NCBI RefSeq assembly: GCF_900099765.1
Contig: NZ_FNDX01000024.1
Location: 1 to 64,000, forward strand
Length of the DNA stretch: 64,000 bases
Direction: 5' to 3'
Source: Paenibacillus typhae
GTDB lineage: Bacteria; Bacillota; Bacilli; Paenibacillales; Paenibacillaceae
This document shows, one piece after another, positions 25,661 to 35,355 of this stretch; the stretch's first letter is position 1, and each line of letters starts with the position of its first letter. The position numbers and the translations under genes are program-made. Under the pieces are notes generated by a model that worked only from the letters and a program-made list of their open reading frames with translations, did no database searches and had not been told where the DNA came from.

Positions 25661-27112
25661 ATGAACAAGAAAAAGACAGTGATTATCTCGTCAAGCATCG
25701 CGGTAGTGGCGATCGCAGGTGTGCTGGCCTATGTGCTGTGGCCGGATGCCGGAAAGGAGGCCAGTGCAGTCCCTCTGAATACCGCCATTGTGGCCAAAGG
25801 CAACATCCTTAACGGAGTGTCAGGGTCGGGATCGGTATCACCGATCAATACCGGCAGCATCCGGACCAAGGAAGCCGGGGAAGTCGATCAGGTTATGGTG
25901 GCTAAAGGCGATGTCGTTAAAAAAGGCGATGTGCTGATCACTTTTGTAGCCAGCGACATGAGCGACAAAATGAAAGAAGCCGAGAAATCATTGACCAGCC
26001 TAAAGACGGACCTTACGGACAAACAGGAAAATTACAAAACGCTGGCGATGAACAATGCTACGGAGGAAGAGCTGGCTTCTGCCAAAAAGGCGATCGAAAA
26101 AGCGGAAAGCGACATCGCCGAGCAGCAGGAATCCATCGCCGACCTTGAGGAGGATATGCTTCCTCAAGACCCGTTGACCGCTCCGATGGACGGCACGATT
26201 ACAGCAGTCAATATTACAGACGGCGAACAGGCCCAGAACGGCTCGGAGCTGTTCACCATGACCGATTACGAAAACCTCAGCGTTACTGTTCAGGTGGACG
26301 AGCTGGACATCCCGAATATTAAGCTTGACCAGTCTGCGACCATTACACTCGATGCTCTGGAAGACCAGGAGTTTGAAGGTAAAGTCATTGAGATCGCCAA
26401 AGAAGGCACCTCCTCCAACGGTGTCTCCCTCTTTGATGTGACCGTAGGCCTGAATGAATCCGAAGGTGTGCTTGTCGGAATGTCTGCCGAGGTGGCCATT
26501 ACCATTGAAGAGAAGAATGATGTATTAACCGTACCGATCGAAGCCGTATCCGAGATCAACGGAAAATATTACGTTAATGTTCCAGTAACGGAAGGTGACG
26601 GCAGTGAAACCGGCGCAGCAAGTGACACAGCAGGCGGGCAAATGCCTGACGGTGCGGCTCCTGCGGGCAGTGCAGCCGGCGGACAGCCCCCTGGCGGTGA
26701 AACTTCCGCTGACCTTCCAGCAGGCGGGCAGGCTTTCAGCGGTGAAGCTCCTCCCGGCGGTGCTTCCGGCTGGCAGGGCCGCGGCGGTGAAGGCCGCGGC
26801 GGCACCGTCCCGGGCGGGGCTCCAAGCGGCGGCTTCCCGGGCGGCGGAAGCAGCTCAAGCACAGCTTCCGGCCAGAAGCGGGTTGAGGTCACCGTCGGCA
26901 TTCATGATGAGAGCAACATTGAAATCGTCAGCGGACTGTCCGAAGGCGATGAAGTGGTTATCCCGACCGTTATCAGCACAGGAAGCTCTACTGGCAGCGG
27001 ACAGCCCCAGATGGGCGGAATGGGCGGAATGGGCGGTTTCAGTACAGGCGGCTTTGGCAGCGGCACAGGCGGCCCGCCATCCGGCGGCGGCATGGGCGGT
27101 GGCCGTCCATGA
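25661..27112 (+). CDS. Efflux adaptor (HlyD/MacA/YknX-like) with Gly-rich insertions
   Basis: A 483-residue membrane-anchored adaptor. An N-terminal membrane segment (VIISSSIAVVAIAGVLAYVLW) is followed by a lipoyl-like half-motif (VDQVMVAKGDVVKKGDVLI), a coiled-coil hairpin (about residues 105-165), the second lipoyl half (PLTAPMDGTITAVNI) and a beta-barrel domain. It then departs from the family: a low-complexity Gly/Pro/Ser/Ala stretch of about 90 residues (about 315-405) splits the C-terminal region, and the protein ends in another Gly/Met-rich tail. The ATG at 25661 has ATGGAGG upstream. It overlaps the ATPase gene by 4 bp. Homology to YknX is the best fit; that system exports or neutralises toxic peptides in Bacillus. 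Confidence 0.85.
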   Translation: MNKKKTVIISSSIAVVAIAGVLAYVLWPDAGKEASAVPLNTAIVAKGNILNGVSGSGSVSPINTGSIRTKEAGEVDQVMVAKGDVVKKGDVLITFVASDMSDKMKEAEKSLTSLKTDLTDKQENYKTLAMNNATEEELASAKKAIEKAESDIAEQQESIADLEEDMLPQDPLTAPMDGTITAVNITDGEQAQNGSELFTMTDYENLSVTVQVDELDIPNIKLDQSATITLDALEDQEFEGKVIEIAKEGTSSNGVSLFDVTVGLNESEGVLVGMSAEVAITIEEKNDVLTVPIEAVSEINGKYYVNVPVTEGDGSETGAASDTAGGQMPDGAAPAGSAAGGQPPGGETSADLPAGGQAFSGEAPPGGASGWQGRGGEGRGGTVPGGAPSGGFPGGGSSSSTASGQKRVEVTVGIHDESNIEIVSGLSEGDEVVIPTVISTGSSTGSGQPQMGGMGGMGGFSTGGFGSGTGGPPSGGGMGGGRP

Positions 27113-27804
27113 GTACGCAGCCGCTGATTAAGGTCGAGAACATGATTCACCGGTACGTCATGGCCGGTGAATCCATGACCATTCTCAAAGGCCTCAGCTT
27201 TACAGTTGAACACGGAGAATTCGTGGCAATTATCGGCCCTTCCGGCTCCGGCAAATCCACATTGATGAATATGCTGGGCTGCCTTGATATAGCCAATGAA
27301 GGTGATTATTTTCTGGACGGCCAGGAAGTCCGCAAATTGTCGGACAACAAGCTGGCCCAGATCCGCAATGAAAAAATCGGCTTTATCTTTCAGAACTTTA
27401 ACCTTCTGCCCAAGCTGTCGGCAGTAGAGAATGTGGAGCTTCCCTTAATCTACCGGGGGGTCTCCCACCGGGAACGAAGGGAGGTTGCCCGCAATGCACT
27501 GATCAGGGTCGGCCTTGAAGAACGGATCGACCACCGGCCCTCAGAGCTGTCGGGCGGCCAGCAGCAGCGTGTCGCCATTGCCCGCGCACTGGCCGGAACC
27601 CCGCCGATCCTGCTGGCAGATGAGCCGACCGGTGCCCTTGATTCCAAGACGGGAAAAGAGGTTCTCCTGATGATCAAAGAGCTGAATCAGCAGGGACATA
27701 CCATCATCCTGATCACGCATGACCTTGAAATTGCCGAACAGGCCAAACGGATCATCCGCATTCAGGATGGCAGCCTCGTTGAAGATCGGAGGATTGCCAC
27801 ATAA
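27109..27804 (+). CDS. ABC transporter ATP-binding protein (MacB/YknY-like)
   Basis: A 231-residue ATPase with Walker [10 protein letters not shown]-loop FQNFNLLP, signature LSGGQQQR, Walker [13 protein letters not shown] and the switch histidine in LITHDLE. It belongs to the LolD/MacB/YknY branch that powers FtsX-type permeases. It overlaps the adaptor gene (ATGA) and the permease gene by one base, so the three are one translational unit and probably assemble as an adaptor-ATPase-permease complex in the cell membrane. Confidence 0.95.
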   Translation: MSTQPLIKVENMIHRYVMAGESMTILKGLSFTVEHGEFVAIIGPSGSGKSTLMNMLGCLDIANEGDYFLDGQEVRKLSDNKLAQIRNEKIGFIFQNFNLLPKLSAVENVELPLIYRGVSHRERREVARNALIRVGLEERIDHRPSELSGGQQQRVAIARALAGTPPILLADEPTGALDSKTGKEVLLMIKELNQQGHTIILITHDLEIAEQAKRIIRIQDGSLVEDRRIAT

Positions 27805-28976
27805 TGATGCTGTATCAAAGTATGAAAATGGCCATAAAGAGCATCCTCAGCAGTAAAGTGAGAGCCTTTCTGACCATGCTTGGAATCATTATCGGAGTGT
27901 CATCCGTTATTGCGCTTGTTTCTGTCGGGCAGGGTACGACTTCGCAAATTACGGAATCGTTAAGCTCACTGGGGACCAACCAGCTGACAGTTAACATTAT
28001 GGGACGGGGGGCAACCACCTCCCTGACCTACGAGGAGGCGCTTGCCCTTGGAGAGATTGAAGGTGTGGACAATGTCTCTCCTGTCATCAGCGGCAATGTT
28101 ACTGCCAAGCACGGAACCGAAAACGTCTCGGTATCGGTGGAAGGAATTACGCCCGCCTATGAGGATGTACAGAATTTCCATGTACAGTCCGGCCGCTTCC
28201 TGCTAGATATTGATACCAAGTACCGCCAGAAGGTCGCCTTAATCGGTTCAGACACAGCTGAGGATTTATTCGGCACTGACAGCCCTGTCGGTGAACGAAT
28301 ACAGCTGAATGGGACGAGCTTTAAAATCGTCGGCCTGCTGGAGAGCAAGGGCAGCACCAGCGGCGGCTCCAGTGACGAAAAGATTCTGATCCCAATCTCC
28401 ACGGCAGAACGGTTCCTGCAGAGCAAAGGGGTACGCTCTATTACCATTACCACAACCTCCAACGGGAACGTGGAGGAAGTCAAAACCAAGCTGGAGTCTA
28501 CACTGGGCGCCAAATTCAGTTCAGCGGAGAATGCCTACTCTGTCTTTGATTCCCAGGAGATGCTGGAGACCGTTAACGAGACCAGTGCCACGCTGTCGCT
28601 CGCCCTTGGCGGGATTGCCGGTATCTCCCTGTTTGTCGGCGGTATTGGCATCATGAACATCATGATTGTCTCCGTGAATGAGCGGACCCGTGAGATCGGT
28701 ATCCGCAAAGCCATCGGCGCCAAGAAAATAAACATTCTCATGCAGTTCATGATCGAGTCTGTCGTATTAAGCGGCTTGGGCGGTCTGATCGGTGTCGGCC
28801 TGGGTCTTGGAGCCAGCTGGGCGGTAGGCAATTATACCTCGATGAATGTAGCCACATCCTGGAACATGGTCTTGATCTCCTTCTCGTTCTCGCTGATCAT
28901 CGGAATCGTGTTCGGAATGATTCCAGCGAACAAAGCGGCAAGAATGCGCCCGATTTATGCGCTCCGCAACGATTAA
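27804..28976 (+). CDS. ABC transporter permease (MacB/FtsX/YknZ-like)
   Basis: A 390-residue permease with the MacB layout: one N-terminal transmembrane helix (AFLTMLGIIIGVSSVIALVSVG), a large extracytoplasmic domain of about 230 residues (about 45-270) and three C-terminal helices forming the FtsX domain (GGIGIMNIMIVSVNERTREI, IGVGLGLGASWAVG). Such permeases transmit ATP hydrolysis to the outside instead of moving substrates through a channel. It is the last gene of the operon and is followed by a strong terminator. The substrate is unknown; peptides, antibiotics or the secreted modular protein are candidates. Confidence 0.93.
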   Translation: MMLYQSMKMAIKSILSSKVRAFLTMLGIIIGVSSVIALVSVGQGTTSQITESLSSLGTNQLTVNIMGRGATTSLTYEEALALGEIEGVDNVSPVISGNVTAKHGTENVSVSVEGITPAYEDVQNFHVQSGRFLLDIDTKYRQKVALIGSDTAEDLFGTDSPVGERIQLNGTSFKIVGLLESKGSTSGGSSDEKILIPISTAERFLQSKGVRSITITTTSNGNVEEVKTKLESTLGAKFSSAENAYSVFDSQEMLETVNETSATLSLALGGIAGISLFVGGIGIMNIMIVSVNERTREIGIRKAIGAKKINILMQFMIESVVLSGLGGLIGVGLGLGASWAVGNYTSMNVATSWNMVLISFSFSLIIGIVFGMIPANKAARMRPIYALRND

Positions 28977-28996
28977 CCCCGGCGTATGCTATACAC

Positions 28997-29035
28997 AATC
29001 CGTAAAGCCCTGAATCTGGCTTTGCGGATTTTTTT
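28997..29035 (+). terminator. Terminator of the exporter operon
   Basis: AATCCGTAAAGCC (28997-29009) pairs with GGCTTTGCGGATT (29018-29030), followed by seven T. Confidence 0.9.
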
Positions 29036-29445
29036 ATCTGCCTTAAGGAGTATCGTTTACAGAAAAGATGGGTAATAGGATTCAAGGGCCGGAATAGAAA
29101 TAGTCTGTAGGGTTCAATACATAATTTTAAAATTTGTTGTAAGATTTGTTTATACGTTCCCCTTTGCCGGTTGTGTGCAGTTCCGGAAACTCCGGAATTC
29201 CGCATATTTCCGGTTGTAAGACGTTAACGTGATACATATGCTGCCTGCAGACATTCCGCCCCGTTTGGCAGTTTAAGCGGGCAATCAGACGGATGAGAAG
29301 AATCCTTAATCGTACGGAAACTATGCTTTCCTGAGACTTTTGAATGACCCCTCCTCAGTCCCTGAAGGGCCTAGCTCCGCAGTGGAACAGCACCGCATGT
29401 TTTCTGTACACAGCAATGAGTTTTTAAGTTTGATGCGGGGAGAGG
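29036..29445 (+). other. Gene-free region upstream of the PAS-GGDEF gene
   Basis: About 400 bp without a supported gene. The middle is A/T-rich (near 29115-29150) and could hold a promoter. The last 150 bp are base-pairing rich (CTGAG...CTCAG near 29330-29360). I looked for a c-di-GMP riboswitch and did not recognise one. Confidence 0.5.
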
Positions 29446-31056
29446 ATGACAGTGGCAGGTTTATCCAAGAATAACAACACACGCAGATTGATTATTGTAT
29501 TTGCCGCTATCCCGGTGCTTCTGGTCGTTATCAGTACTGCTTCCCTGTTGTACTTGAATGCTACAATGAATAGGCTTTCAGATTCACTGTACAGTGACGT
29601 ATACCAGAATTCGGAGCTGATTCTGAACGCTGACCGCGACCTTTATCAGGGTGCAGTCTCCCTTCAGGCGGCAATGAGCCCAAATATTACAAGTGAGCAG
29701 CGCAGCCTGTTCGCCCAGGATTTTGAAGACAACAACTCGCAGATCCGGCAACGTCTTACTATGGCCAGCTATAATATTAACAACCTGGACAATCCGTACA
29801 GCGGCATGAAGCAAAGCGAGCTTTTGCTTAGTGATTTAAAGGGAAAGCTTGCAAGCTTCGAGAGTTCCCTGGAGACCTGGAAGGCCACAGGCCGTGATCT
29901 CATTTCCCGGCGGGTACAAAGTGACTGGAACCCGGACAGCTATTCCGCCACTCTTATTAATACCCAGTTAACGGAGACGCGCAGCAGCCTGGACGAGGCA
30001 GAAAACCTGATCGGCAATTACGCCCAGCAGATTACCCTGGAATTCCGGGAGAAAAAGAGCGCTCTCTTTGCCGTATACTCCCTGTTCCTGTTCCTCCTTA
30101 TCCTCGTCATTATCTATCTCTGCCGCAAGCTGATTTCGCTGCAGAACCAGATGCTGGAAGAAAAATCGCTGTATCAGCTGATCGGTGAAACAATGTCGGA
30201 TTTCATTATTCTGACCGATCCCAACGGCCTGATCCTGTATGCTTCGCCTTCACATGCCGGCGTGCTTGGTTATGTTCCGGAGAAAGGCTCTCCGCTCACC
30301 AACTACATCCGCGAGGCGGAGATATCCTGGGCAAAGCTGAAGAGCGCTGTACAGGGCAGCCCCCGCATCTCCGAGCTGCGCATGCGTTCTGCGGAAGGGC
30401 ACTGGGTATGGCTGGAGACAAAGGTATCGCCAATCAGCGGGAGCAAGGTTTTCCCGGCCCAGTTCATGCTGATCTCCAGGGAAATTACGCAGCGCAAGCA
30501 ATATGAGGAACGGCTGCACAAGCTGGCCTTCTACGATCACCTGACGGCGATCCCGAACCGGGCGCATTTCAAGATGTATATGGAAAACCTGATCACCCAG
30601 CCGGAGGAACGCAGACAGGAAATTGCGCTGGCACTGCTCGATTGTGACCGGTTCAAGCAGCTGAACGATACCCTGGGCCATCTGGCCGGCGATGAGTTCC
30701 TGCAGCTGTTGTCCCGGGAGCTGCAGCAGACCGTCAAGGGGACCGGCCAGGCCTTCCGTATCGGCGGCGATGAGTTTGCCGTGGTGCTGCACAGGTTCAC
30801 CAGTCCCGAAATGCTGGATGAAATCCTGCAGAGGCTGCTGCAGTTATTCAACAAGACATGGTCTGTGAACAACGGGTCCAGCTTCCACACTTCAGCCAGC
30901 ATCGGTGTAGCCTTGTATCCGCAGCATGGCTCCAGCATTAACGAGCTGCTCCGCGCAGCCGATCTGGCGATGTACCGCTCCAAAAATCGTGGCGGCAACG
31001 AAGCCAGCCTATACAATGAGCTGATCGACGAGGAAGTGTCAGATCAGACTAAATAG
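29446..31056 (+). CDS. PAS-GGDEF diguanylate cyclase, membrane bound
   Basis: A 536-residue sensor enzyme. A first transmembrane segment (about residues 14-36) and a second (about 205-225) enclose an extracytoplasmic helical sensor region of about 170 residues. A cytoplasmic PAS domain (about 240-345, with the PAC motif SREITQRKQYEERL) and a GGDEF domain (FRIGGDEFAVVL, preceded by FYDHLTAIPNRAHF and LDCDRFKQLND) follow. It should synthesise c-di-GMP. No RXXD inhibitory site precedes GGDEF. The start is the ATG at 29446 or the GTG at 29452; the GTG has the better spacing to GGGGAGAGG. Confidence 0.88.
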   Translation: MTVAGLSKNNNTRRLIIVFAAIPVLLVVISTASLLYLNATMNRLSDSLYSDVYQNSELILNADRDLYQGAVSLQAAMSPNITSEQRSLFAQDFEDNNSQIRQRLTMASYNINNLDNPYSGMKQSELLLSDLKGKLASFESSLETWKATGRDLISRRVQSDWNPDSYSATLINTQLTETRSSLDEAENLIGNYAQQITLEFREKKSALFAVYSLFLFLLILVIIYLCRKLISLQNQMLEEKSLYQLIGETMSDFIILTDPNGLILYASPSHAGVLGYVPEKGSPLTNYIREAEISWAKLKSAVQGSPRISELRMRSAEGHWVWLETKVSPISGSKVFPAQFMLISREITQRKQYEERLHKLAFYDHLTAIPNRAHFKMYMENLITQPEERRQEIALALLDCDRFKQLNDTLGHLAGDEFLQLLSRELQQTVKGTGQAFRIGGDEFAVVLHRFTSPEMLDEILQRLLQLFNKTWSVNNGSSFHTSASIGVALYPQHGSSINELLRAADLAMYRSKNRGGNEASLYNELIDEEVSDQTK

Positions 31057-31071
31057 AGCACCAGCGTATGC

Positions 31072-31118
31072 AAAAAAAGGCGTCCCTCAAGCCGGAAACG
31101 GCAAAGGGACGCCTTTTG
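31072..31118. terminator. Bidirectional intrinsic terminator
   Basis: AAAAGGCGTCCCT (about 31075-31087) pairs with AGGGACGCCTTTT (31104-31116). T-runs exist on both strands, so it serves the GGDEF gene and the convergent pullulanase gene. Confidence 0.85.
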
Positions 31119-31163
31119 GGGACATATCTGATTAAAACTGCACCGGCTCCTTAAACCGGTCTT

Positions 31164-33560
31164 TCAGCTGCTTAGCTGCACTGGGTCTTGCGCATTGCCG
31201 AGGCTGGCCGGCCGGCGTTCCCGCACCAGCACCTTGATCAGCTTTTCGGTGCCGGAGCAGTCAATGAACCGGTCGCCGTCCGCCGATTTTTCTTCCCAGT
31301 CATTCAGTCTGAGTATATAGCCGACGGACTGCACGCCCATTTCAGCTTCAATCCTGGCTACAGCCCGCCCGTTCTCCATCTGCCGGAAATCACACTGGCC
31401 GTCCTGTATGCCTGTACCCCAGACCCACAGGTTCCAGCCCCGGTAATCGCCGTCAGGGCGGTCATAGTGGACTTCAATAATTTTGGACCTTGGGGCAGGC
31501 TCCCCATAGCTGTCGTAGAGCACCATCATCGACAGGCCTTCAACCTGAACCTCCTGGTTATCGGCAATCCGGAAGGCTTCCGTTCCGGCATAGCTGTGAT
31601 CCACCACAATGTTCCAGCAGCCGCCGGTATTAGGCAGGCTCTGCGTAATACTTTCCGTATTGGCATTGAAGATAACGACGATATTGTTCCAGACATCGCC
31701 GCCCGCATTATCCTTCAGCATATAAGACACTACACCGCTGTCGCAGCGAAGGAATTCCAGGGACCGTTCGATTTCCTGCCGCCCGTGCAGACGGAAAGCG
31801 GGGTGCTTGCGGCGCAGCTCTATCAGGCCCTTGTAATACTGGAACACCGGCATAAATGCCTGCTTCCGGTCCCAGCGGATCGCATTAATGACATCCGGGC
31901 TGCGGTAGCTGTTATGATCGCCGTATTTGCTGCGCAGCATTTCATCGCCGGCATGAAGGAATGGTATACCCTGAGAGGTAAGGATCAGGCCGTTAGCCAG
32001 CAGCGAGCGCCGTACCGTCTCATTACGGAGAATATTCTGAGGATCGACTGCAAAATACGGATTGGCCGCACCGACAGCCGCTTCCAGATCTCCCCCGTAT
32101 TTCAGCCTTCCGTTCTCCAGCTCCGGCAGTCCGGCTGCCTGCTTCAGACCCTGGGAGGCCAGTATTTTATCCCAGAGGTTAAGATTATCATGGGCAGTCA
32201 CATAATTGACAGTCTCAACCGGTGAATCGGTAAAATCATGAATCGCACCTTTGATTCCGGAGGCTATTGCCCCCTCCTTGCCGTACTCGCCGGTTACGAA
32301 TCCTCTGCCCCAGCCGTCACTGTCACCCTTGATTGCCGAGCGGAAGTTATCATTGAATACCGCATAGCCTTTACCGCGCTGCACGCCTTTGAGCGTCTTG
32401 GCAGCCAGAGGGGAATCTCCGCCTGTCCAGGGCTCTCCGTAAATCAGCAGATTCGGATTAATATTAAGCCGCAGCTCCTCGGTAATCTCCCTGATCGTCA
32501 CACTGTCCATCAGCCCCATCAGATCGAAGCGGAAGCCGTCGATATGATATTCAGAGGCCCAATAGGCCAAGGAATCCTTGATAAATTTGCGGACCATCGG
32601 CCGCTCGGTGGCAAGCTCATTGCCGACGCCCGAACCGTTGGATAACCGTCCCAGGTAATCCCGGCGGTAGAAGTAATCCGGCACCAGCGGTTCAAAAGGC
32701 CCCTTCTCGAACGCATACGTATGGTTGTAGACCACATCCATAATTACCGCAATGCCTTTGCTGTGCAGCGCCTGCACCATTTCCTTGCATTCGCGGATAC
32801 GCGTGCCGGGATCGCTTGGATTCGTGCTGTAAGAGCCTTCCGGCACATTGTAATGCTGAGGGTCGTAGCCCCAGTTATATTCTGTATAATAATCCGGATG
32901 CGGCCCTTCTCCTGCACCATTCAGCTCATCAACCGTCTGGTAATCAAAGACCGGCAGCAGATGGACATGCGTTATGCCAAGTTCAGCCAGATGGTCAATG
33001 CCCAGCGGATTTCCGGCATCATCACGCAGACCGGTTTCGGTAAAAGCCTTGAACTTGCCCTTATTCATTATACCCGAGCTTGCATGAGCCGAGAAATCGC
33101 GTACATGCAGCTCATAGATGACAGCATCCGCCGGATGGGCGAGCTGGGGTGACTTATCCCCGCTCCAGCCTTCCGGATCCGTATCACGCAGGTCCACAAT
33201 TGCCGAACGCAGCCCGTTGGCCGAAACAGCGGTTGCATAAGGGTCCGCGGCTTCATTGATCGTTCCATCCTCAAAGATCGTACGGTACATATAATACTTG
33301 CCCTTCATATCCCCGGTAACCTGTACCTGCCAGACGCCGCCATCCCCGCGCTGCATCGGAACAATCCGTCCGCTGTCCCTGCTGAATATCGCCGGAGATC
33401 CGGTTCCGTTTCCTCCAGTCTCGTATAATACGAGTGAAAGGGTAAACGCCGTTGGAGCCCACACCTTAAACTGGCTGTACGCTGCGGTATAGGTCAGGCC
33501 AAGATCACTGCCTGCATAGGTTTCGAGCACTGTCTCTGTATTCATATAGTTACTGTTCAT
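31164..33560 (-). CDS. pulA: Type I pullulanase
   Basis: A 798-residue GH13 enzyme without a signal peptide, so probably cytosolic, cutting alpha-1,6 branches of imported glycogen- or pullulan-type oligosaccharides. The N-terminal CBM48-like domain (about residues 20-115) precedes the catalytic barrel. The type I signature YNWGYDP and the four GH13 regions are present: DVVYNHT, FRFDLMG with the nucleophile Asp, IYGEPWTGG with the acid/base Glu and VTAHDN. A C-terminal beta-domain follows, with about 90 extra residues resembling a starch-binding segment (YDRPDGDYRGWNLWVWG). The start has GGTGAGG upstream. It is transcribed alone. Confidence 0.95.
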   Translation of the reverse strand: MNSNYMNTETVLETYAGSDLGLTYTAAYSQFKVWAPTAFTLSLVLYETGGNGTGSPAIFSRDSGRIVPMQRGDGGVWQVQVTGDMKGKYYMYRTIFEDGTINEAADPYATAVSANGLRSAIVDLRDTDPEGWSGDKSPQLAHPADAVIYELHVRDFSAHASSGIMNKGKFKAFTETGLRDDAGNPLGIDHLAELGITHVHLLPVFDYQTVDELNGAGEGPHPDYYTEYNWGYDPQHYNVPEGSYSTNPSDPGTRIRECKEMVQALHSKGIAVIMDVVYNHTYAFEKGPFEPLVPDYFYRRDYLGRLSNGSGVGNELATERPMVRKFIKDSLAYWASEYHIDGFRFDLMGLMDSVTIREITEELRLNINPNLLIYGEPWTGGDSPLAAKTLKGVQRGKGYAVFNDNFRSAIKGDSDGWGRGFVTGEYGKEGAIASGIKGAIHDFTDSPVETVNYVTAHDNLNLWDKILASQGLKQAAGLPELENGRLKYGGDLEAAVGAANPYFAVDPQNILRNETVRRSLLANGLILTSQGIPFLHAGDEMLRSKYGDHNSYRSPDVINAIRWDRKQAFMPVFQYYKGLIELRRKHPAFRLHGRQEIERSLEFLRCDSGVVSYMLKDNAGGDVWNNIVVIFNANTESITQSLPNTGGCWNIVVDHSYAGTEAFRIADNQEVQVEGLSMMVLYDSYGEPAPRSKIIEVHYDRPDGDYRGWNLWVWGTGIQDGQCDFRQMENGRAVARIEAEMGVQSVGYILRLNDWEEKSADGDRFIDCSGTEKLIKVLVRERRPASLGNAQDPVQLSS

Positions 33561-33643
33561 AACATCCTCACCATCCTAATGCCCACCATGGATTTTACCG
33601 GTGAACGGATCACCTTACTTAATTCCAACTATTACCACATCAT

Positions 33644-33673
33644 TTTAAAATCATACTTGCACTGATTTGCAAG
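33644..33673 (-). promoter_or_regulatory. Candidate pulA promoter with an 18-bp palindrome
   Basis: CTTGCACTGATTTGCAAG (33656-33673) has perfect 6-bp arms. On the minus strand its TTGCAA (33667-33672) can serve as -35 with TTTAAA (33644-33649) 17 bp away. The palindrome covers the -35, as an operator would. A second inverted pair, GGTGA/TCACC, lies at 33600-33614. The rest of the 331-bp gap shows nothing I recognise. Confidence 0.4.
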
Positions 33674-33891
33674 CGGGGTGTAGCGGTGCCTGATTCCTGA
33701 GTTCAAGCTAATAACTTGGCTCAAAATAGTATATGTAACACTATGTTCACAGGTTTGGGTCCAGCAGCCTATTCTGCTGCCTACACAACATATATCGACA
33801 ATTTATGGCATTTATTTAAGATAAAAAGCAAAGAGGCCAATCTAACGGAAGTATAGTCCATAATCCGCCACACTGCTACAGTAAAATGCTG

Positions 33892-35169
33892 TTATCTGTC
33901 TGATTCAGCAGATACTGGCCCGCTCTGCTTGTGCTTGCGCTGTACTCTGGTGAACAAAACGGCGACCGGAAACAGCAATGCAGCAGCTGCCAGCAATGAA
34001 GCTCTGATAGAGAACCTGCTGCCGATATAACCGACTGCCGGTCCGCCGGCTGTCTGTCCAAGCGCGTCAGACTGGCTGATCAGAGACAATACGGTTGCCC
34101 GTGTCCTGCTCTCCAGTCTAAGGTTCAGCCAGGTCTTGTATACCGGCTCATGAACTGCGCCTGCCACCGCAAGAAGCAGTACTGCAGCCACTGCCGCATA
34201 AAAGCCCGGTGCGAGTGCAAGCAGCAGGATAGCCCCGATGCGAACCAGCGTCAGCACCAGTAAGGCTGCAGTAAGCACCTTCTCCTTCTGCATATCCATC
34301 CTGCGTTCAGCCATATGCACGGCAGGTATTGACAGCAGCGCAGAAGAGGCGCTGATGATTCCGAACCACACTGCCATGGGGATTATACTGTCCGGAAACC
34401 CGATTCCTTCTATTAAGTGAATTTGCCATAACCGGTCATAGCCTTCGGAGGCGGCACCGCTGAACAGGGTTACTACTGCCAGCAGGAGCAGCACCGGAGT
34501 TTTGAACAGGACTGCAGCACCGCTGTGCCAGGTACGCGCCCATGCCTTGAGCGGAGCAGCTTCTGCTTCCCGCTCCCCCCTGACAAAGCCTGTTTCCTTC
34601 ATCAGGAGGAACAGGACAAGCCCCAGCAAGAGATATATTAAACCTCCAGCGATGTAGGGCAGGTTGGGTTCTGCAAGCGATAACCCCACACTGGCTCCGG
34701 CACCGAGAAGGGAGGCGGCAAGAGAAGCCTTTTCCGCCTGCATAAAAAGGGTCCCGGCTTTTCCCTCCCCCAGCTCATCCATAATCCAGGCGGTGTCCGC
34801 GCCGCTGACAAAGGTCCAGCCGATCCCGAACAGCAGCTGCGCCACCATTACCCATGCAACGGCCGGCACGTCAGCCCCCAGGCCCGTAAACCAGACAATG
34901 CTTCCCTCCAGCAGGAAGCCGCAGCCCATGACCGTCACGCCTATGATCACCGACAGTCTGCGGCTGTATAAATCGGCTACCGCACCGGTAATTCCCTCAA
35001 AGACAAGCACCGTGATTTCCAGCACTGTTCCAATCAGCAGCAGCTCAAACGGGCGGAGCCCGAGTTCAGTCACATAATAAATGCTGTAGGTGGTAAATAT
35101 AGTGCTGCTAGCAAATGCCATAGTGAATACGAGCAGCAGATACATTTGAGAAGCCTGTAATTTTCGCAC
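33892..35169 (-). CDS. MFS transporter
   Basis: A 425-residue membrane protein with about twelve transmembrane helices and the MFS loop motif GAVADLYSRR after the second helix. The C terminus is short and charged. The family fits drug-efflux-like or sugar-efflux-like exporters; the substrate is unknown. The start is a GTG at 35169 with a weak AGGCGGA upstream. It stands alone between pulA and the pts genes. Confidence 0.82.
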   Translation of the reverse strand: MRKLQASQMYLLLVFTMAFASSTIFTTYSIYYVTELGLRPFELLLIGTVLEITVLVFEGITGAVADLYSRRLSVIIGVTVMGCGFLLEGSIVWFTGLGADVPAVAWVMVAQLLFGIGWTFVSGADTAWIMDELGEGKAGTLFMQAEKASLAASLLGAGASVGLSLAEPNLPYIAGGLIYLLLGLVLFLLMKETGFVRGEREAEAAPLKAWARTWHSGAAVLFKTPVLLLLAVVTLFSGAASEGYDRLWQIHLIEGIGFPDSIIPMAVWFGIISASSALLSIPAVHMAERRMDMQKEKVLTAALLVLTLVRIGAILLLALAPGFYAAVAAVLLLAVAGAVHEPVYKTWLNLRLESRTRATVLSLISQSDALGQTAGGPAVGYIGSRFSIRASLLAAAALLFPVAVLFTRVQRKHKQSGPVSAESDR

Positions 35170-35269
35170 ATGAGTTCCGCCTTTTCCTAAGGAATGTGCT
35201 TTTAGTATAAGGAGTGCTGTTCCTTGCTGCTGTTCCGGGCTTGCGGACTTTCTTCTTTATGGAACAGCA

Positions 35270-35299
35270 AAAAAACCGGCCCCCTTGTCAGGAGACCGG
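35270..35299 (-). terminator. Terminator downstream of ptsI
   Basis: On the minus strand CCGGTCTCC pairs with GGGGGCCGG (with two G-U pairs) around TGACAA, followed by seven T. It ends the ptsG-ptsH-ptsI transcript. Confidence 0.8.
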
Positions 35300-35355
35300 C
35301 ATAAAGTAGTTGGAAAAGTGAACTTGCCAAAACGGAGCTTGCTTAAGCTGAAAAA

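Noticed and set aside
28897-29205. A 102-codon minus-strand frame
   Set aside because: It overlaps the 3' end of the permease gene and its terminator; no start signal.
29290-29445. Possible c-di-GMP riboswitch before the PAS-GGDEF gene
   Set aside because: The region pairs with itself and contains CGGAAAC and GAAGGGC words, but I could not place the conserved core of either c-di-GMP riboswitch class.
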